Assembly (NCBI GenBank): GCA_049652745.1
Contig: JBASEY010000017.1
Coordinates: 62,001 to 126,000 of the forward strand
Source of the DNA: JBASEY01 sp049652745
GTDB taxonomy: Bacteria; CSSED10-310
Reading direction: 5' to 3'
DNA length: 64,000 nt
The notes beneath the pieces are model-generated. The model saw only the letters and a program-made list of their open reading frames with translations. It did not search any database and was not told where the DNA came from. Below are positions 1-7,366 of this stretch, in pieces. The first letter of the stretch is position 1. Every line of letters starts with the position of its first letter. The position numbers and the translations under genes are program-made.

Positions 1-1183
1 AGTCATCATGAACAAAGCAGCCGCTGCACTCCAGTAAGGGTGGGCTTTCATTTTTGTCTGGAATGGCAAGATAAAATGACTGGTTTGATAAATCGATATC
101 ACACTTTTCCTGAACGAACCATCCAGGAAATAGAACATCCCCGATTTTCAGCTTTTCAAAGTGACTCTTGTTAATGGGTATGTTCCGCGAAACACAATGA
201 AAAGTGATTGATAAAGACTCCAAAAAACTTGAAAACGCCGTTTTCGATATATGTAGCATTTGATCTTCATAACAATTACAAAAACCTGAAATACTTCTTG
301 GATCGACCAGAAAAGTGAACCTAAATGATCTTTCAGCACACCATAACGTCAGATCAGATTGGATTAGATTTTCGGTATTTCCACGCGATTCTCCTAAATA
401 CTCCAACTGAAAACGCTCAGAAAAAATCGAATTGAAACGATTGACAAGAGTTTCGAAAAAAACTGTTTCGAGTTCAGATAACAATTGATTGGCAAGAAAT
501 GCACAGGCTGGAAGTTTGGGCGATAAACCATAATATTGCAGCAACAAATCAGAGTCCGTAGGTAAAGAAATATACAATTCAAAAACTTGATCGCCACCTT
601 TACTTTTCACGCTATATTTATGGTACTTTGCTGCAGATTGACTGTTCGGTATTATTTTTAGCGCTGATGAAAAATTGGATTGAGGCTCTTCAGTGAGTTT
701 GTTCCAGGTACGTGTAATTCTCCAAAGTGTTGATCCTGTCGTTATACATGATGATGGGAATAATAACGTGTTTTTTAATGGTTGAATCGACAGGCCATCC
801 AAAAATGTTCCGTTCAAACTGGCAGCATCCATGATATACAACCGACCAAGGTCATCGCATGTCAAAACACAATGTATACCGCTGACTTTTGGATCATCTA
901 AAACTATATCTGACCTTTTACTTCTTCCCGCAATATATCTATTGCCCGGGAAAAGATCGGCACTGTTTTCTACTTGACTATCTTTAATCAGCGCAATTTT
1001 ATAAACCGGAATCGGATTGGGCGAACAATTCAAACACATGAAAATCTTTTCGTTTATCTCATTTGATCCGCGTAACATTTCCGCTATGGAATACAGCATC
1101 CTGAGCGTTCTATTTCTGTGCTCAACTATATCGCCTGAATAAATTGGCAATACCGGTTTCCGGGCATGTTCTACGTTAAGCAT
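1..1183 (-). CDS. FHA-domain protein fused to a SctQ-like T3SS cytoplasmic-ring region (partial, 3' end beyond window)
   Basis: The frame is open for 394 codons from ATG 1183 to the left edge, with no stop, so the gene is cut by the window. Residues about 75-135 form an FHA fold, with the signature GRYIAGRSKRSDIVLDD, then SGIHC and NGTFLDG, which is the phosphopeptide-binding loop pattern. After a linker, residues about 210-394 look like the N-terminal part of SctQ/YscQ: a helical LPACAFLANQLLSELE stretch, then SHFEKLKIGDVLFPGWFV, which matches the 'L..L..GDVLL' SpoA-type motif. SctQ builds the cytoplasmic sorting platform with SctK and SctL. The start overlaps the stop of the preceding SctP-like gene by 8 bp, suggesting coupling. 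Position after sctN-O-P is exactly where sctQ belongs. The FHA assignment is firm; SctQ identity is inferred because the C-terminal SpoA domain lies outside. Confidence 0.75.
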   Translation of the reverse strand, partial: MLNVEHARKPVLPIYSGDIVEHRNRTLRMLYSIAEMLRGSNEINEKIFMCLNCSPNPIPVYKIALIKDSQVENSADLFPGNRYIAGRSKRSDIVLDDPKVSGIHCVLTCDDLGRLYIMDAASLNGTFLDGLSIQPLKNTLLFPSSCITTGSTLWRITRTWNKLTEEPQSNFSSALKIIPNSQSAAKYHKYSVKSKGGDQVFELYISLPTDSDLLLQYYGLSPKLPACAFLANQLLSELETVFFETLVNRFNSIFSERFQLEYLGESRGNTENLIQSDLTLWCAERSFRFTFLVDPRSISGFCNCYEDQMLHISKTAFSSFLESLSITFHCVSRNIPINKSHFEKLKIGDVLFPGWFVQEKCDIDLSNQSFYLAIPDKNESPPLLECSGCFVHDD

Positions 1184-1766
1184 GTTTATACCCCGATGGT
1201 AGGCTGGGAAGCGTTTGTTTCATTTCAAAATCTTCATTTTCTTTGTCGGCTTCCAGCCCGCCGCTTTCGATATTTTCCTCAGAAAAGTTACACGTGACCC
1301 TGGTAGATTTTCGCGTTGACTTTGAAAGGCATTTATTCAGATACGATATCTTTTTAGAAATTTTTTCGCTTAGATTGGTATTTCCGATTAAATGTATATG
1401 AATACCTGATTTGTCTTGGATAGCATTAATCTGTAGGACACCTGAAATTCCCGTATCAAAAACAAGCTGAACTTGGCAAGGTGATTTTCCTGTTTTCTCA
1501 ATATTACAACAGATTCTCAGGAGCGTTTTTTCGAGAGCACTCCAATCAATGGTTCTTGTTTTTTCGATGTTTTTTAAAGTTTTTGGAGAGATAGCAAGAG
1601 CTGAACTCAAACTGTAAAAAAGCCGACCATCGGAAGGCGGCGAAAAATTATCAAATTCCAGGTCCATCATGGATTTAAATTTTTTCTCAATTTTGGCCTT
1701 CGTTTTATTGGAGTTTGAGGTCGGGCTAAATCTTTTAATGTTTAAATCAATAGGTTGAAACGTCAT
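1176..1766 (-). CDS. SctP-like T3SS needle-length/substrate-switch protein
   Basis: The product is 196 aa with a basic, Ser/Asn/Lys-rich N-terminal part and a C-terminal domain at about residues 95-165. That domain starts VQLVFDTGISGVLQINAI and resembles the FliK/SctP substrate-specificity-switch domain: a beta-rich core followed by an amphipathic helix. SctP proteins are secreted rulers that set needle length and switch export to later substrates. Sequence similarity alone is weak. The call rests mostly on position between sctO (2 bp upstream) and the sctQ-like gene (8 bp overlap), the usual N-O-P-Q order. It is short for a ruler protein, and no long proline-rich or repetitive ruler region is visible. 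Confidence 0.55.
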   Translation of the reverse strand: MTFQPIDLNIKRFSPTSNSNKTKAKIEKKFKSMMDLEFDNFSPPSDGRLFYSLSSALAISPKTLKNIEKTRTIDWSALEKTLLRICCNIEKTGKSPCQVQLVFDTGISGVLQINAIQDKSGIHIHLIGNTNLSEKISKKISYLNKCLSKSTRKSTRVTCNFSEENIESGGLEADKENEDFEMKQTLPSLPSGYKHA

Positions 1767-1768
1767 TT

Positions 1769-2254
1769 TTAGTATCCATGAGTTCCTTTTAATTCTTGAA
1801 GATCTTCTTCAATTTTTGATTCGAAGCGGGCAAGGCTCTCCTTTCCGATAAGTTCAAGCTTCATCTTATGTGCTTCATATTGAAGCAATTTTTGATACAA
1901 ATATTTCAAGGTTTCACGATGCCGGCATAGTTGTTTTTCCAGCTTTTGTCGTTTAGCCTGAAGGATCCGGATTGTATTCAATATCGATTTTTTTTGGAGA
2001 TGAAATCCATCGGCGGCCCACGAATATAAGATTATGTCTTCTGACTGAAATGTGGTTTTTCGCTCGACGAATTGGCATGAACCCTTCAGTCTATCGGCTG
2101 CTATCTGATCGAATTTTTGCCATTCCATTTTTTCTCGGTTTTTGTATCCGTCAATGCTTATTCGTAACGCGTCCATTCGAACAGCTAAATCTTTCAGGCC
2201 ATTCTGAAAATTGTCGATCACAAATTGAAAAGGGTACTTTTCATGCTTTTTCAT
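1769..2254 (-). CDS. sctO: SctO-like T3SS central stalk protein (YscO/FliJ type)
   Basis: The protein has 161 aa, is highly charged and is almost entirely helical. Two long heptad-like stretches (about residues 15-60 and 85-155) should pair as an antiparallel coiled coil, as in YscO and FliJ. Such proteins insert into the SctN ATPase hexamer and couple it to the export gate. The ATG overlaps the sctN stop in an ATGA junction (4 bp) and the next gene starts 2 bp after this stop. Primary sequence is poorly conserved in this family, so gene order and shape carry most of the weight. Confidence 0.7.
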   Translation of the reverse strand: MKKHEKYPFQFVIDNFQNGLKDLAVRMDALRISIDGYKNREKMEWQKFDQIAADRLKGSCQFVERKTTFQSEDIILYSWAADGFHLQKKSILNTIRILQAKRQKLEKQLCRHRETLKYLYQKLLQYEAHKMKLELIGKESLARFESKIEEDLQELKGTHGY

Positions 2255-3588
2255 TTTGTTCTCATGCCGGCTATAGCCTTCAAGGTGTTTATTGTGTCAT
2301 CGATTGAACGAACGTACTGTTTAGAGTCAAACAAGAATTTTTCGATACCCGGCTTCATGTTAACGGCGTCGTCCAATTCTTTATTTTTTCCCGGCTCGTA
2401 GAAACCAAATCGTATGGCTTCTTCGTTAGCATCGCAAAGAGCATATTTTGAGAGGAGAAACCCTACGATTTCTCCATGTTCAGGGGAAATGATCCGGTTC
2501 ATCAATCTGCTTTTAGATCTCAGTATGTCTATCGCAGGATACTGATTTGCGGCGGCCAGTTTTCTAGAAAGAATGATATGCCCATCGAGAATTGACAAAA
2601 CTTCATCCGCTACCGGCTCAGACAGATCATCTCCGGCAACAAGAACCGTATAAAGTGCAGTTATAGAACCTTTGGAGTTGGTCCCCGCTCTTTCCATCAG
2701 TTTGGGCAATTCTGCAAACACCGAAGGTGGATATCCTCCTCGAGACGGCATTTCTCCTCTTGCGAGACCTATTTCTCGAAGCGCCCTGGCAAAACGAGTC
2801 ACAGAGTCCATCATAAACAAGACATGCAACCCCATATCTCTGAAATATTCCGCGATCGTTGTCGCGACATATGCCGATTTCAATCGCACGATAGCGGGTT
2901 GATCAGACGTTGCGGCAACGACAATTGAGCGTTTTAAACCTTCATAGCCCAAGCTCTCTTCGATAAATTCTCTAACTTCCCTTCCACGTTCACCGATCAA
3001 ATTGATTACGACAACGTCAGCGGAGGCGGACCGTGCGATATTGGACATGAGTGTGCTTTTTCCTGTTCCTGCAGCCGCAAATACGCCTATTCTTTGTCCC
3101 TGCCCCATGCATAAAAATCCATCGATCGCAGGTATCCCGGTAGGCAGAAAGGTATCTATCGTTTTTCTCTCCAATGGCTCCGGCGCTTCTTTATGGATTT
3201 CTCTGACAACCCATTCACCATTTATCAAGCCTTTATTCATATCATTGCCGATCAGCTCACCTAAGCCGTTTAAAACTTGACCTTTTAAAAATGGCCCGCA
3301 TTTCAGCCGAAAAGGGCGGCCGGTCGGTATTACCCTTGCGTCTGGACGCAAACCATGCATGACCGTGTAGGGCATCAGAAGACACTGATTTCGACGGAAA
3401 CCTACCACTTCAGCAGAAATGTAACCAGAACCGGACTCAATGCGACAAATTTCTCCAATTTTAACGTGACGTAATCCTGCTGTGATCAAGACTCCCAATA
3501 TCTCTTCAACTCGCCCCGAAACCTGTAATTCGCGATAATTGCTCAATTCTTGTCTGGCGTTTTTTATGAAAACACTGACCAGGTTCAC
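2251..3588 (-). CDS. sctN: Type III secretion ATPase SctN
   Basis: This is the T3SS export ATPase, which unfolds substrates and releases chaperones at the cytoplasmic face. The beta-barrel domain (about 1-80) is followed by the RecA-like core with Walker A GVFAAAGTGKSTLMSN near residue 170, Walker B VLFMMDSVTRFARAL and the family motif GEMPSRGGYPPSVFAELP. The Walker A loop is AAAGTGKST where most SctN have GSGVGKST. A longer frame reaches 3714 but would overlap sctJ by 122 bp. I chose GTG 3588: it lies 4 bp after the sctJ stop, has an AAAGGA Shine-Dalgarno sequence 8 nt upstream and gives 445 aa, the normal length for SctN. Confidence 0.97.
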   Translation of the reverse strand: MNLVSVFIKNARQELSNYRELQVSGRVEEILGVLITAGLRHVKIGEICRIESGSGYISAEVVGFRRNQCLLMPYTVMHGLRPDARVIPTGRPFRLKCGPFLKGQVLNGLGELIGNDMNKGLINGEWVVREIHKEAPEPLERKTIDTFLPTGIPAIDGFLCMGQGQRIGVFAAAGTGKSTLMSNIARSASADVVVINLIGERGREVREFIEESLGYEGLKRSIVVAATSDQPAIVRLKSAYVATTIAEYFRDMGLHVLFMMDSVTRFARALREIGLARGEMPSRGGYPPSVFAELPKLMERAGTNSKGSITALYTVLVAGDDLSEPVADEVLSILDGHIILSRKLAAANQYPAIDILRSKSRLMNRIISPEHGEIVGFLLSKYALCDANEEAIRFGFYEPGKNKELDDAVNMKPGIEKFLFDSKQYVRSIDDTINTLKAIAGMRTK

Positions 3589-3592
3589 TTTC

Positions 3593-4363
3593 TCAATCCT
3601 TTTCAACTGCTTTCGACTTGGTTTCAACCATTTTTCTCCCTGCCAGTATGGTGATAAAAATTCCGATGATACAAAGTGCACCCGATAAGGCCCAGAATAT
3701 TGTCTGTTTGTCATTTTGCGTATTTAAATCATCGACAAGACTCGGCAATGTAACCGAATCTGATTTTCCTTCTGTTCTGATAACCGAGACGTCTTCTTCA
3801 AGCATTCCCCCGACTCCTGCCGCTATTAACTCTCTAACTGCCTGATCAGATATCATCTTTTCCGCCGGATAACCTGGTACCGTTTTAATGAATACGGCTG
3901 CAGAACGCGGTATCTCTTCAGATCTACGATCGTTTCTCTCCTTCATTGCATAATAGATATGCACCCGTGCCTTGATGATGGAATCGTCCTGTTCGAGCGT
4001 GTTTTGAAGCTCACCACAAAGAGCACTCATATATCGAGCTTTTTCCTGTATGTTTGTTGGAAGAATCGAATCTTTTTGAAAAAGATCATTGAATCCCTGA
4101 GCCGATTTTCTTGGCAGTTCTCTATCAATAATAAGCTGCAAAGCCGAGCCGGTATCTTTCGAGGATACCGACACCATCCATCCGGGAGAATCACCGGTGT
4201 CTTTGGCTTTTCCTGCTCGTATTCCAGCTTGATTTAAAACCAACAACATTTCGTTTGCCTGGTTTTCGCTCAAGCCATGATAAAGTTCCGTTTGACACCC
4301 AATGAAAAAGAAAAATACCAATACATTAAAAATAAAACCGATGGATTTGGCAGCAAATTTCAT
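3593..4363 (-). CDS. sctJ: T3SS inner-membrane ring lipoprotein SctJ
   Basis: SctJ forms the inner MS-type ring of the injectisome with SctD. The product has a lipoprotein signal with the lipobox FFFIGC at about residue 24, then two periplasmic ring-building subdomains (about 30-80 and 110-190). These include the typical start LYHGLSENQANEML and the segment ARVHIYYA...RSAAVFIKT. A C-terminal membrane helix (about 222-245) ends in a short basic tail. ATG 4363 is preferred over GTG 4366; AGG lies 9 nt upstream, within the end of sctI. The gene begins 5 bp after the sctI stop, the conserved I-J order. Confidence 0.95.
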   Translation of the reverse strand: MKFAAKSIGFIFNVLVFFFFIGCQTELYHGLSENQANEMLLVLNQAGIRAGKAKDTGDSPGWMVSVSSKDTGSALQLIIDRELPRKSAQGFNDLFQKDSILPTNIQEKARYMSALCGELQNTLEQDDSIIKARVHIYYAMKERNDRRSEEIPRSAAVFIKTVPGYPAEKMISDQAVRELIAAGVGGMLEEDVSVIRTEGKSDSVTLPSLVDDLNTQNDKQTIFWALSGALCIIGIFITILAGRKMVETKSKAVEKD

Positions 4364-4367
4364 CACG

Positions 4368-4784
4368 TTAAACCTGGGTCTGCATCAGAGTTTTTAAACT
4401 GCTGACCAGAGATTCGATAACTTTGGAGACTGCCGTGATATCGCGTGAAAAATTCAGAATTTTACCTTGAAGAGCCAACATTTCACCGCTATCAACCTTG
4501 TTTCCATCCAGCACATGCTGAATCAAGCGGTTCAACTCGTTGTTTCTGTCTTGTAACTTTTTAATCATATTGATCCCGAATTCTTTAGTGGCATCGATAT
4601 CTTTTCGACTTAACGAGGTTTCGTAATATTTTTTTTGGATGCATTCTAAAGATGTATTCATCGATGCTTCGTAAAACTGTCGAAATGACCGACCGACTTT
4701 GGGATTATTGGTAATCCCCGGACAATTCATTTTTTGTTGCTGAATTGACGCCACTAATTCAAGACTATCATTCACCTTTTGCAT
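4368..4784 (-). CDS. sctI: T3SS inner-rod protein SctI (YscI/HrpB family)
   Basis: The protein has 138 aa. Its last 40 residues carry the family signature: GEMLALQGKILNFSRD, then AVSKVIESLVSSLKTLM and a C-terminal QTQV, matching the 'ML.LQ...SKV....TL...Q' pattern of YscI/HrpB rods. The inner rod anchors the needle at the export gate and takes part in substrate switching. Upstream residues (about 40-95) are polar and helical. The start overlaps the end of the TPR gene by 13 bp with a GAGG Shine-Dalgarno sequence 7 nt before ATG. sctJ follows after 4 bp. Confidence 0.85.
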   Translation of the reverse strand: MQKVNDSLELVASIQQQKMNCPGITNNPKVGRSFRQFYEASMNTSLECIQKKYYETSLSRKDIDATKEFGINMIKKLQDRNNELNRLIQHVLDGNKVDSGEMLALQGKILNFSRDITAVSKVIESLVSSLKTLMQTQV

Positions 4785-5221
4785 ACCATTACCTCACGGC
4801 TCAATTGCAGTAAATTCCAAGCCCAATTACCCACATAAGAATCTGGATAATCCCGATATACTGAATCCAATATTTCGCGCCCAATATCTACTCTGCCCGT
4901 GCACAAATACAGCTCACCTAGAAATGCTCTTGCCGCGGGGTCGGACGGATCATCTTCCAGCACCGTCTCGTAAGCTCTTTCACTTTCTGTGACTTCACCG
5001 CGCATTAAAAGGACATTTCCCAATCCCAACCACCCACCGATACGGTCAGGTTGTAGAGCTAAAATTGAGCGAAAACAGGATTCAGCCTCACCATATTTGC
5101 CGGCACATCCCAAAAGGTAACCAGCCTCGATCAAAGTATTCATTATTTTTTCGCTCCTGGTAGAACTTTCGAGTAATTGTTGAATATCATCGATAATCTC
5201 AATGCTTTTAAGTGTCATCAT
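4772..5221 (-). CDS. TPR protein of the T3SS operon (possible SctG-like needle chaperone)
   Basis: The product is 149 aa with about three tetratricopeptide-like repeats: CAGKYGEAESCFRSILALQP, then MRGEVTESERAYETVLEDDP, then CTGRVDIGREILDSVYRDYP. T3SS operons often encode TPR proteins, either class II translocator chaperones or YscG-type needle chaperones. Here the gene sits directly after the needle-like 115-aa gene and before sctI, the relative position of yscG in the Yersinia E-F-G-H-I-J series. That parallel is inference. The Shine-Dalgarno AAGGG is 8 nt before ATG 5221; a second ATG follows at once. Confidence 0.65.
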   Translation of the reverse strand: MMTLKSIEIIDDIQQLLESSTRSEKIMNTLIEAGYLLGCAGKYGEAESCFRSILALQPDRIGGWLGLGNVLLMRGEVTESERAYETVLEDDPSDPAARAFLGELYLCTGRVDIGREILDSVYRDYPDSYVGNWAWNLLQLSREVMVCKR

Positions 5222-5256
5222 GTTTTTATCCCTTTCAAAAATTTTTCCGTAACTCT

Positions 5257-5604
5257 CTATTTGATATTTCGAATAGCATTCATGGCAGTGTCATGCCGAA
5301 TTCTCATCAGATTGGATAGAAGCGTATACACCCTCGCTTCCTGAAGCATTTCTTGTTGCAAATTCAACATTTCCATAGGTGTCATTCCTCCATATTCGCC
5401 CATCATGTTTTTTTGACCAAATGCTTCAAAAAAACTTGAAATGACCGAAGCTCCAGGAATGACCGCTCCACCGATTTTTGCCGATGCCGCTAAAGCTAAA
5501 CCAATTCCATTCATCACCCGGCTGAAGCGACTGTCTTTGGTTTCAACTTGCTCTCTATTGTTTCCCTTTTGAATTTCCGATCCCGGAAATGACGTGATTT
5601 TCAT
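5257..5604 (-). CDS. Candidate T3SS needle-like protein (SctF-like C terminus, hydrophobic middle)
   Basis: The protein has 115 aa. Residues about 30-62 form a hydrophobic, Gly/Ala-rich stretch that could span a membrane or lie buried. The C-terminal third contains MLNLQQEMLQEARVYTLLSN followed by a helix ending AMNAIRNIK. This matches the needle-subunit pattern, in which a helix with 'Y.L.SN' leads to a final helix containing 'D...AI.N'. The gene has a strong GGGGAGG Shine-Dalgarno sequence, as expected for an abundant subunit. It lies between a small helical protein and a TPR protein, like yscF between yscE and yscG. It is longer and more hydrophobic than classical needles (80-90 aa), so a rod-like or translocator-like role remains possible. 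Confidence 0.5.
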   Translation of the reverse strand: MKITSFPGSEIQKGNNREQVETKDSRFSRVMNGIGLALAASAKIGGAVIPGASVISSFFEAFGQKNMMGEYGGMTPMEMLNLQQEMLQEARVYTLLSNLMRIRHDTAMNAIRNIK

Positions 5605-5619
5605 TCTAAAGACCTCCCC

Positions 5620-5901
5620 TTAAAAAACCTGGGCCTTGCACCTACCGGACAATTCCTTCAGTTTTTCCAGCAATCGAACCGTTTCAAGCAATCCCACTCC
5701 CGCAGTCTCCATCCGAAGCGATAGATCAGGATCACAAAAAGGACTTCGACTTTTTTCCATCAAACCCCGCAGCGCAGTCATCTCCTTTATTATTTCATCA
5801 ACTTCTGAGGTCTGCAGAATTTGTTCAATGAGCGGAAATCTCGGGTTATCAAGAAACTGTTGAACATTTCGCTTTTCTTTACCCATGTTTAATTCATTCA
5901 T
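5620..5901 (-). CDS. Small helical T3SS-operon protein, unknown (possible needle co-chaperone)
   Basis: The product is 93 aa, predicted all-helical and without a signal or membrane segment. I do not recognise a family. It starts 1 bp after the sctL stop, with AAAGGATG as Shine-Dalgarno sequence inside the end of sctL, so it belongs to the T3SS operon. The order small-helical, needle-like, TPR recalls yscE-yscF-yscG, where YscE and YscG hold the needle subunit before export. I see no clear residue-level match to YscE, so this is only a positional hypothesis. Confidence 0.6.
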   Translation of the reverse strand: MNELNMGKEKRNVQQFLDNPRFPLIEQILQTSEVDEIIKEMTALRGLMEKSRSPFCDPDLSLRMETAGVGLLETVRLLEKLKELSGRCKAQVF

Positions 5902-5902
5902 T

Positions 5903-6523
5903 TTAACATCCTTTCCAAGTGTTGCCGGACTCCGTTTCCAGCAAAAATTGCTTTATTCCATTTATGCATTGCGTAATTGAAGCATCGATAGTTCCTGCAG
6001 CCGATTCAAAAACGCAATCACCTGCATCTATGTCACTATCAGGGAAAAATTTGACACTTCCTTCCAAAAGACTTCCCGCGGCAATTTGCTGCAAAATGTC
6101 CTGGTGACTCTGCCAATCTTTCGGATTCAATTTAACTGTAACAGAGCGTTGATCGAATAAATCGGAAAGACCCTTTCTGACCCTTTCCTCAAGCCAATTT
6201 TCATGTTCTTTTTGATAAGTTCGTATAAATAACTCAACAATATCCATGCACAGAGCGATGATGCCTTTTACCGCATCCTGCTCCAATCTCGAACGATAGC
6301 GATTCGCCATCAATATGACGCTGATAGCTTTGCTTTTTCCTGCGCTCAAACCTTCCTTAAAACCTTTTGAACGCATTTGACTTGCCTCTTTTTCAGCATG
6401 AGAAAGTATACTTTCAGCTTTTTGTTTTGCTGATTTCACTATTTTTTCTGTTTCAGAAAAAGCGTTGAGAGCTTCGGCAGAAATAATTCTAGGCCCGGTT
6501 ATACACTCTTGTTGCACTTTCAT
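5903..6523 (-). CDS. sctL: T3SS stator protein SctL (YscL/FliH family)
   Basis: SctL dimers link the SctN ATPase to SctQ in the cytoplasmic sorting platform. The 206-aa product has a long charged N-terminal helix (about 20-75, Ala/Glu/Lys-rich) and the FliH/YscL C-terminal domain. The diagnostic stretch VKFFPDSDIDAGDCVFES is followed by GTIDASI; this is the 'D..l..G.c.v.t..G.iDas' signature. ATG 6523 overlaps the sctK stop in an ATGA junction; a GTG two codons earlier is possible but less likely. The next gene begins 1 bp after the stop. Confidence 0.9.
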   Translation of the reverse strand: MKVQQECITGPRIISAEALNAFSETEKIVKSAKQKAESILSHAEKEASQMRSKGFKEGLSAGKSKAISVILMANRYRSRLEQDAVKGIIALCMDIVELFIRTYQKEHENWLEERVRKGLSDLFDQRSVTVKLNPKDWQSHQDILQQIAAGSLLEGSVKFFPDSDIDAGDCVFESAAGTIDASITQCINGIKQFLLETESGNTWKGC

Positions 6524-7221
6524 ACACACTCTCTCTCCGCCATAACAAAACCTAAAACTTTAAGCGCTTTACGGTGAATATGCTCCTCAATCATGACGTT
6601 TTCATCTTTAACTGACTGTTCGAATTGCTGAAAAATCCCGGGTTGCATCTTGAATCGTATCCACGTTAAGCTGATGTTTTGGATATTGTCAGGCAAAAGA
6701 ATCCATTCTTTTTGAAAGAATTCGCCTAAATAAAATTTTCCGACTTCCTGCTGAATCAAAGTCTGAAGCAAAATGACTTTTTCCCAATTCATGAATGGCA
6801 GATATTTCCAATTCACCGATGGAAACCGGTACCAATCCGTCATGACGGGGAACTGAGAAATCAGTTCTTTCAGCAGAAAATGGTCAAGTTGTAAACAAAT
6901 ATTTTCGCGAATAAAACGATTCCAATTACGGGCGTTGAGAAGGGTGGAATGATCTGCTTGCGAAAAGCGCTCAGGCTGGTTAGGCTGAAAATTGGTTAAA
7001 ATCCTTTCAAGACAAAGAAACACTTGCTCCGGATGTATTTTTTCGAGCATGTATATAGGAAAAGATTCCATCATCGAATAAAGTTCCAATCGGGCTGTAA
7101 ATCTTTCTTCCTCTTCAGAATTATTTTTGTTGAAAACGTGCAAATTAGTGTCGAGAGCCCGAATTTTGTTTCTAAAGTGATGCAAATATTTATTGTTTTC
7201 CAATTCTGAAAAGCTGTTCAT
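6520..7221 (-). CDS. Probable SctK-like T3SS sorting-platform protein
   Basis: The 233-aa cytoplasmic protein is Trp/Phe-rich in its second half (WNRFIRENICLQLDHFLLKE, WYRFPSVNW, MNWEKV). It ends in a helical segment before the 4-bp overlap with sctL. SctK proteins (YscK, OrgA, MxiK) connect SctD to SctQ and are encoded immediately before sctL, as here; sequence conservation in the family is low. A frame extends to 7278 but would start within the -35 hexamer of the promoter. ATG 7221 has an ideal AAAGGAG Shine-Dalgarno sequence 7 nt upstream and sits about 22 nt after the expected transcription start. Confidence 0.6.
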   Translation of the reverse strand: MNSFSELENNKYLHHFRNKIRALDTNLHVFNKNNSEEEERFTARLELYSMMESFPIYMLEKIHPEQVFLCLERILTNFQPNQPERFSQADHSTLLNARNWNRFIRENICLQLDHFLLKELISQFPVMTDWYRFPSVNWKYLPFMNWEKVILLQTLIQQEVGKFYLGEFFQKEWILLPDNIQNISLTWIRFKMQPGIFQQFEQSVKDENVMIEEHIHRKALKVLGFVMAERECV

Positions 7222-7249
7222 TATCAAACTCCTTTCGCTTTTCAATGCA

Positions 7250-7278
7250 ATTATAACAAGAAACGTTATTATTGTCAA
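7250..7278 (-). promoter_or_regulatory. Consensus sigma70 promoter of the T3SS operon
   Basis: On the minus strand TTGACA (7278-7273) and TATAAT (7255-7250) are separated by exactly 17 bp: a perfect match to both hexamers and the optimal spacer. Initiation would fall near 7243, giving a leader of about 22 nt before the sctK Shine-Dalgarno sequence and ATG 7221. An unregulated promoter this strong is surprising for a T3SS, so control may act through a repressor or after transcription. Confidence 0.8.
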
Positions 7279-7366
7279 GAAATATTACACTTATAAATCT
7301 TATTGCCTTTTCTTTTAAATCACGTAATCTGTCTGCGGTTAAATGAGTGATTGAAAGGAGACGCAC

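Noticed and set aside
3589..3714. A longer start for sctN at 3714
   Set aside because: It would overlap sctJ by 122 bp and add 42 atypical residues; GTG 3588 has a good Shine-Dalgarno sequence and gives the family length.
7222..7278. A longer start for the SctK-like gene at 7278
   Set aside because: The codon lies within the -35 hexamer of the consensus promoter, so it cannot be on that transcript.
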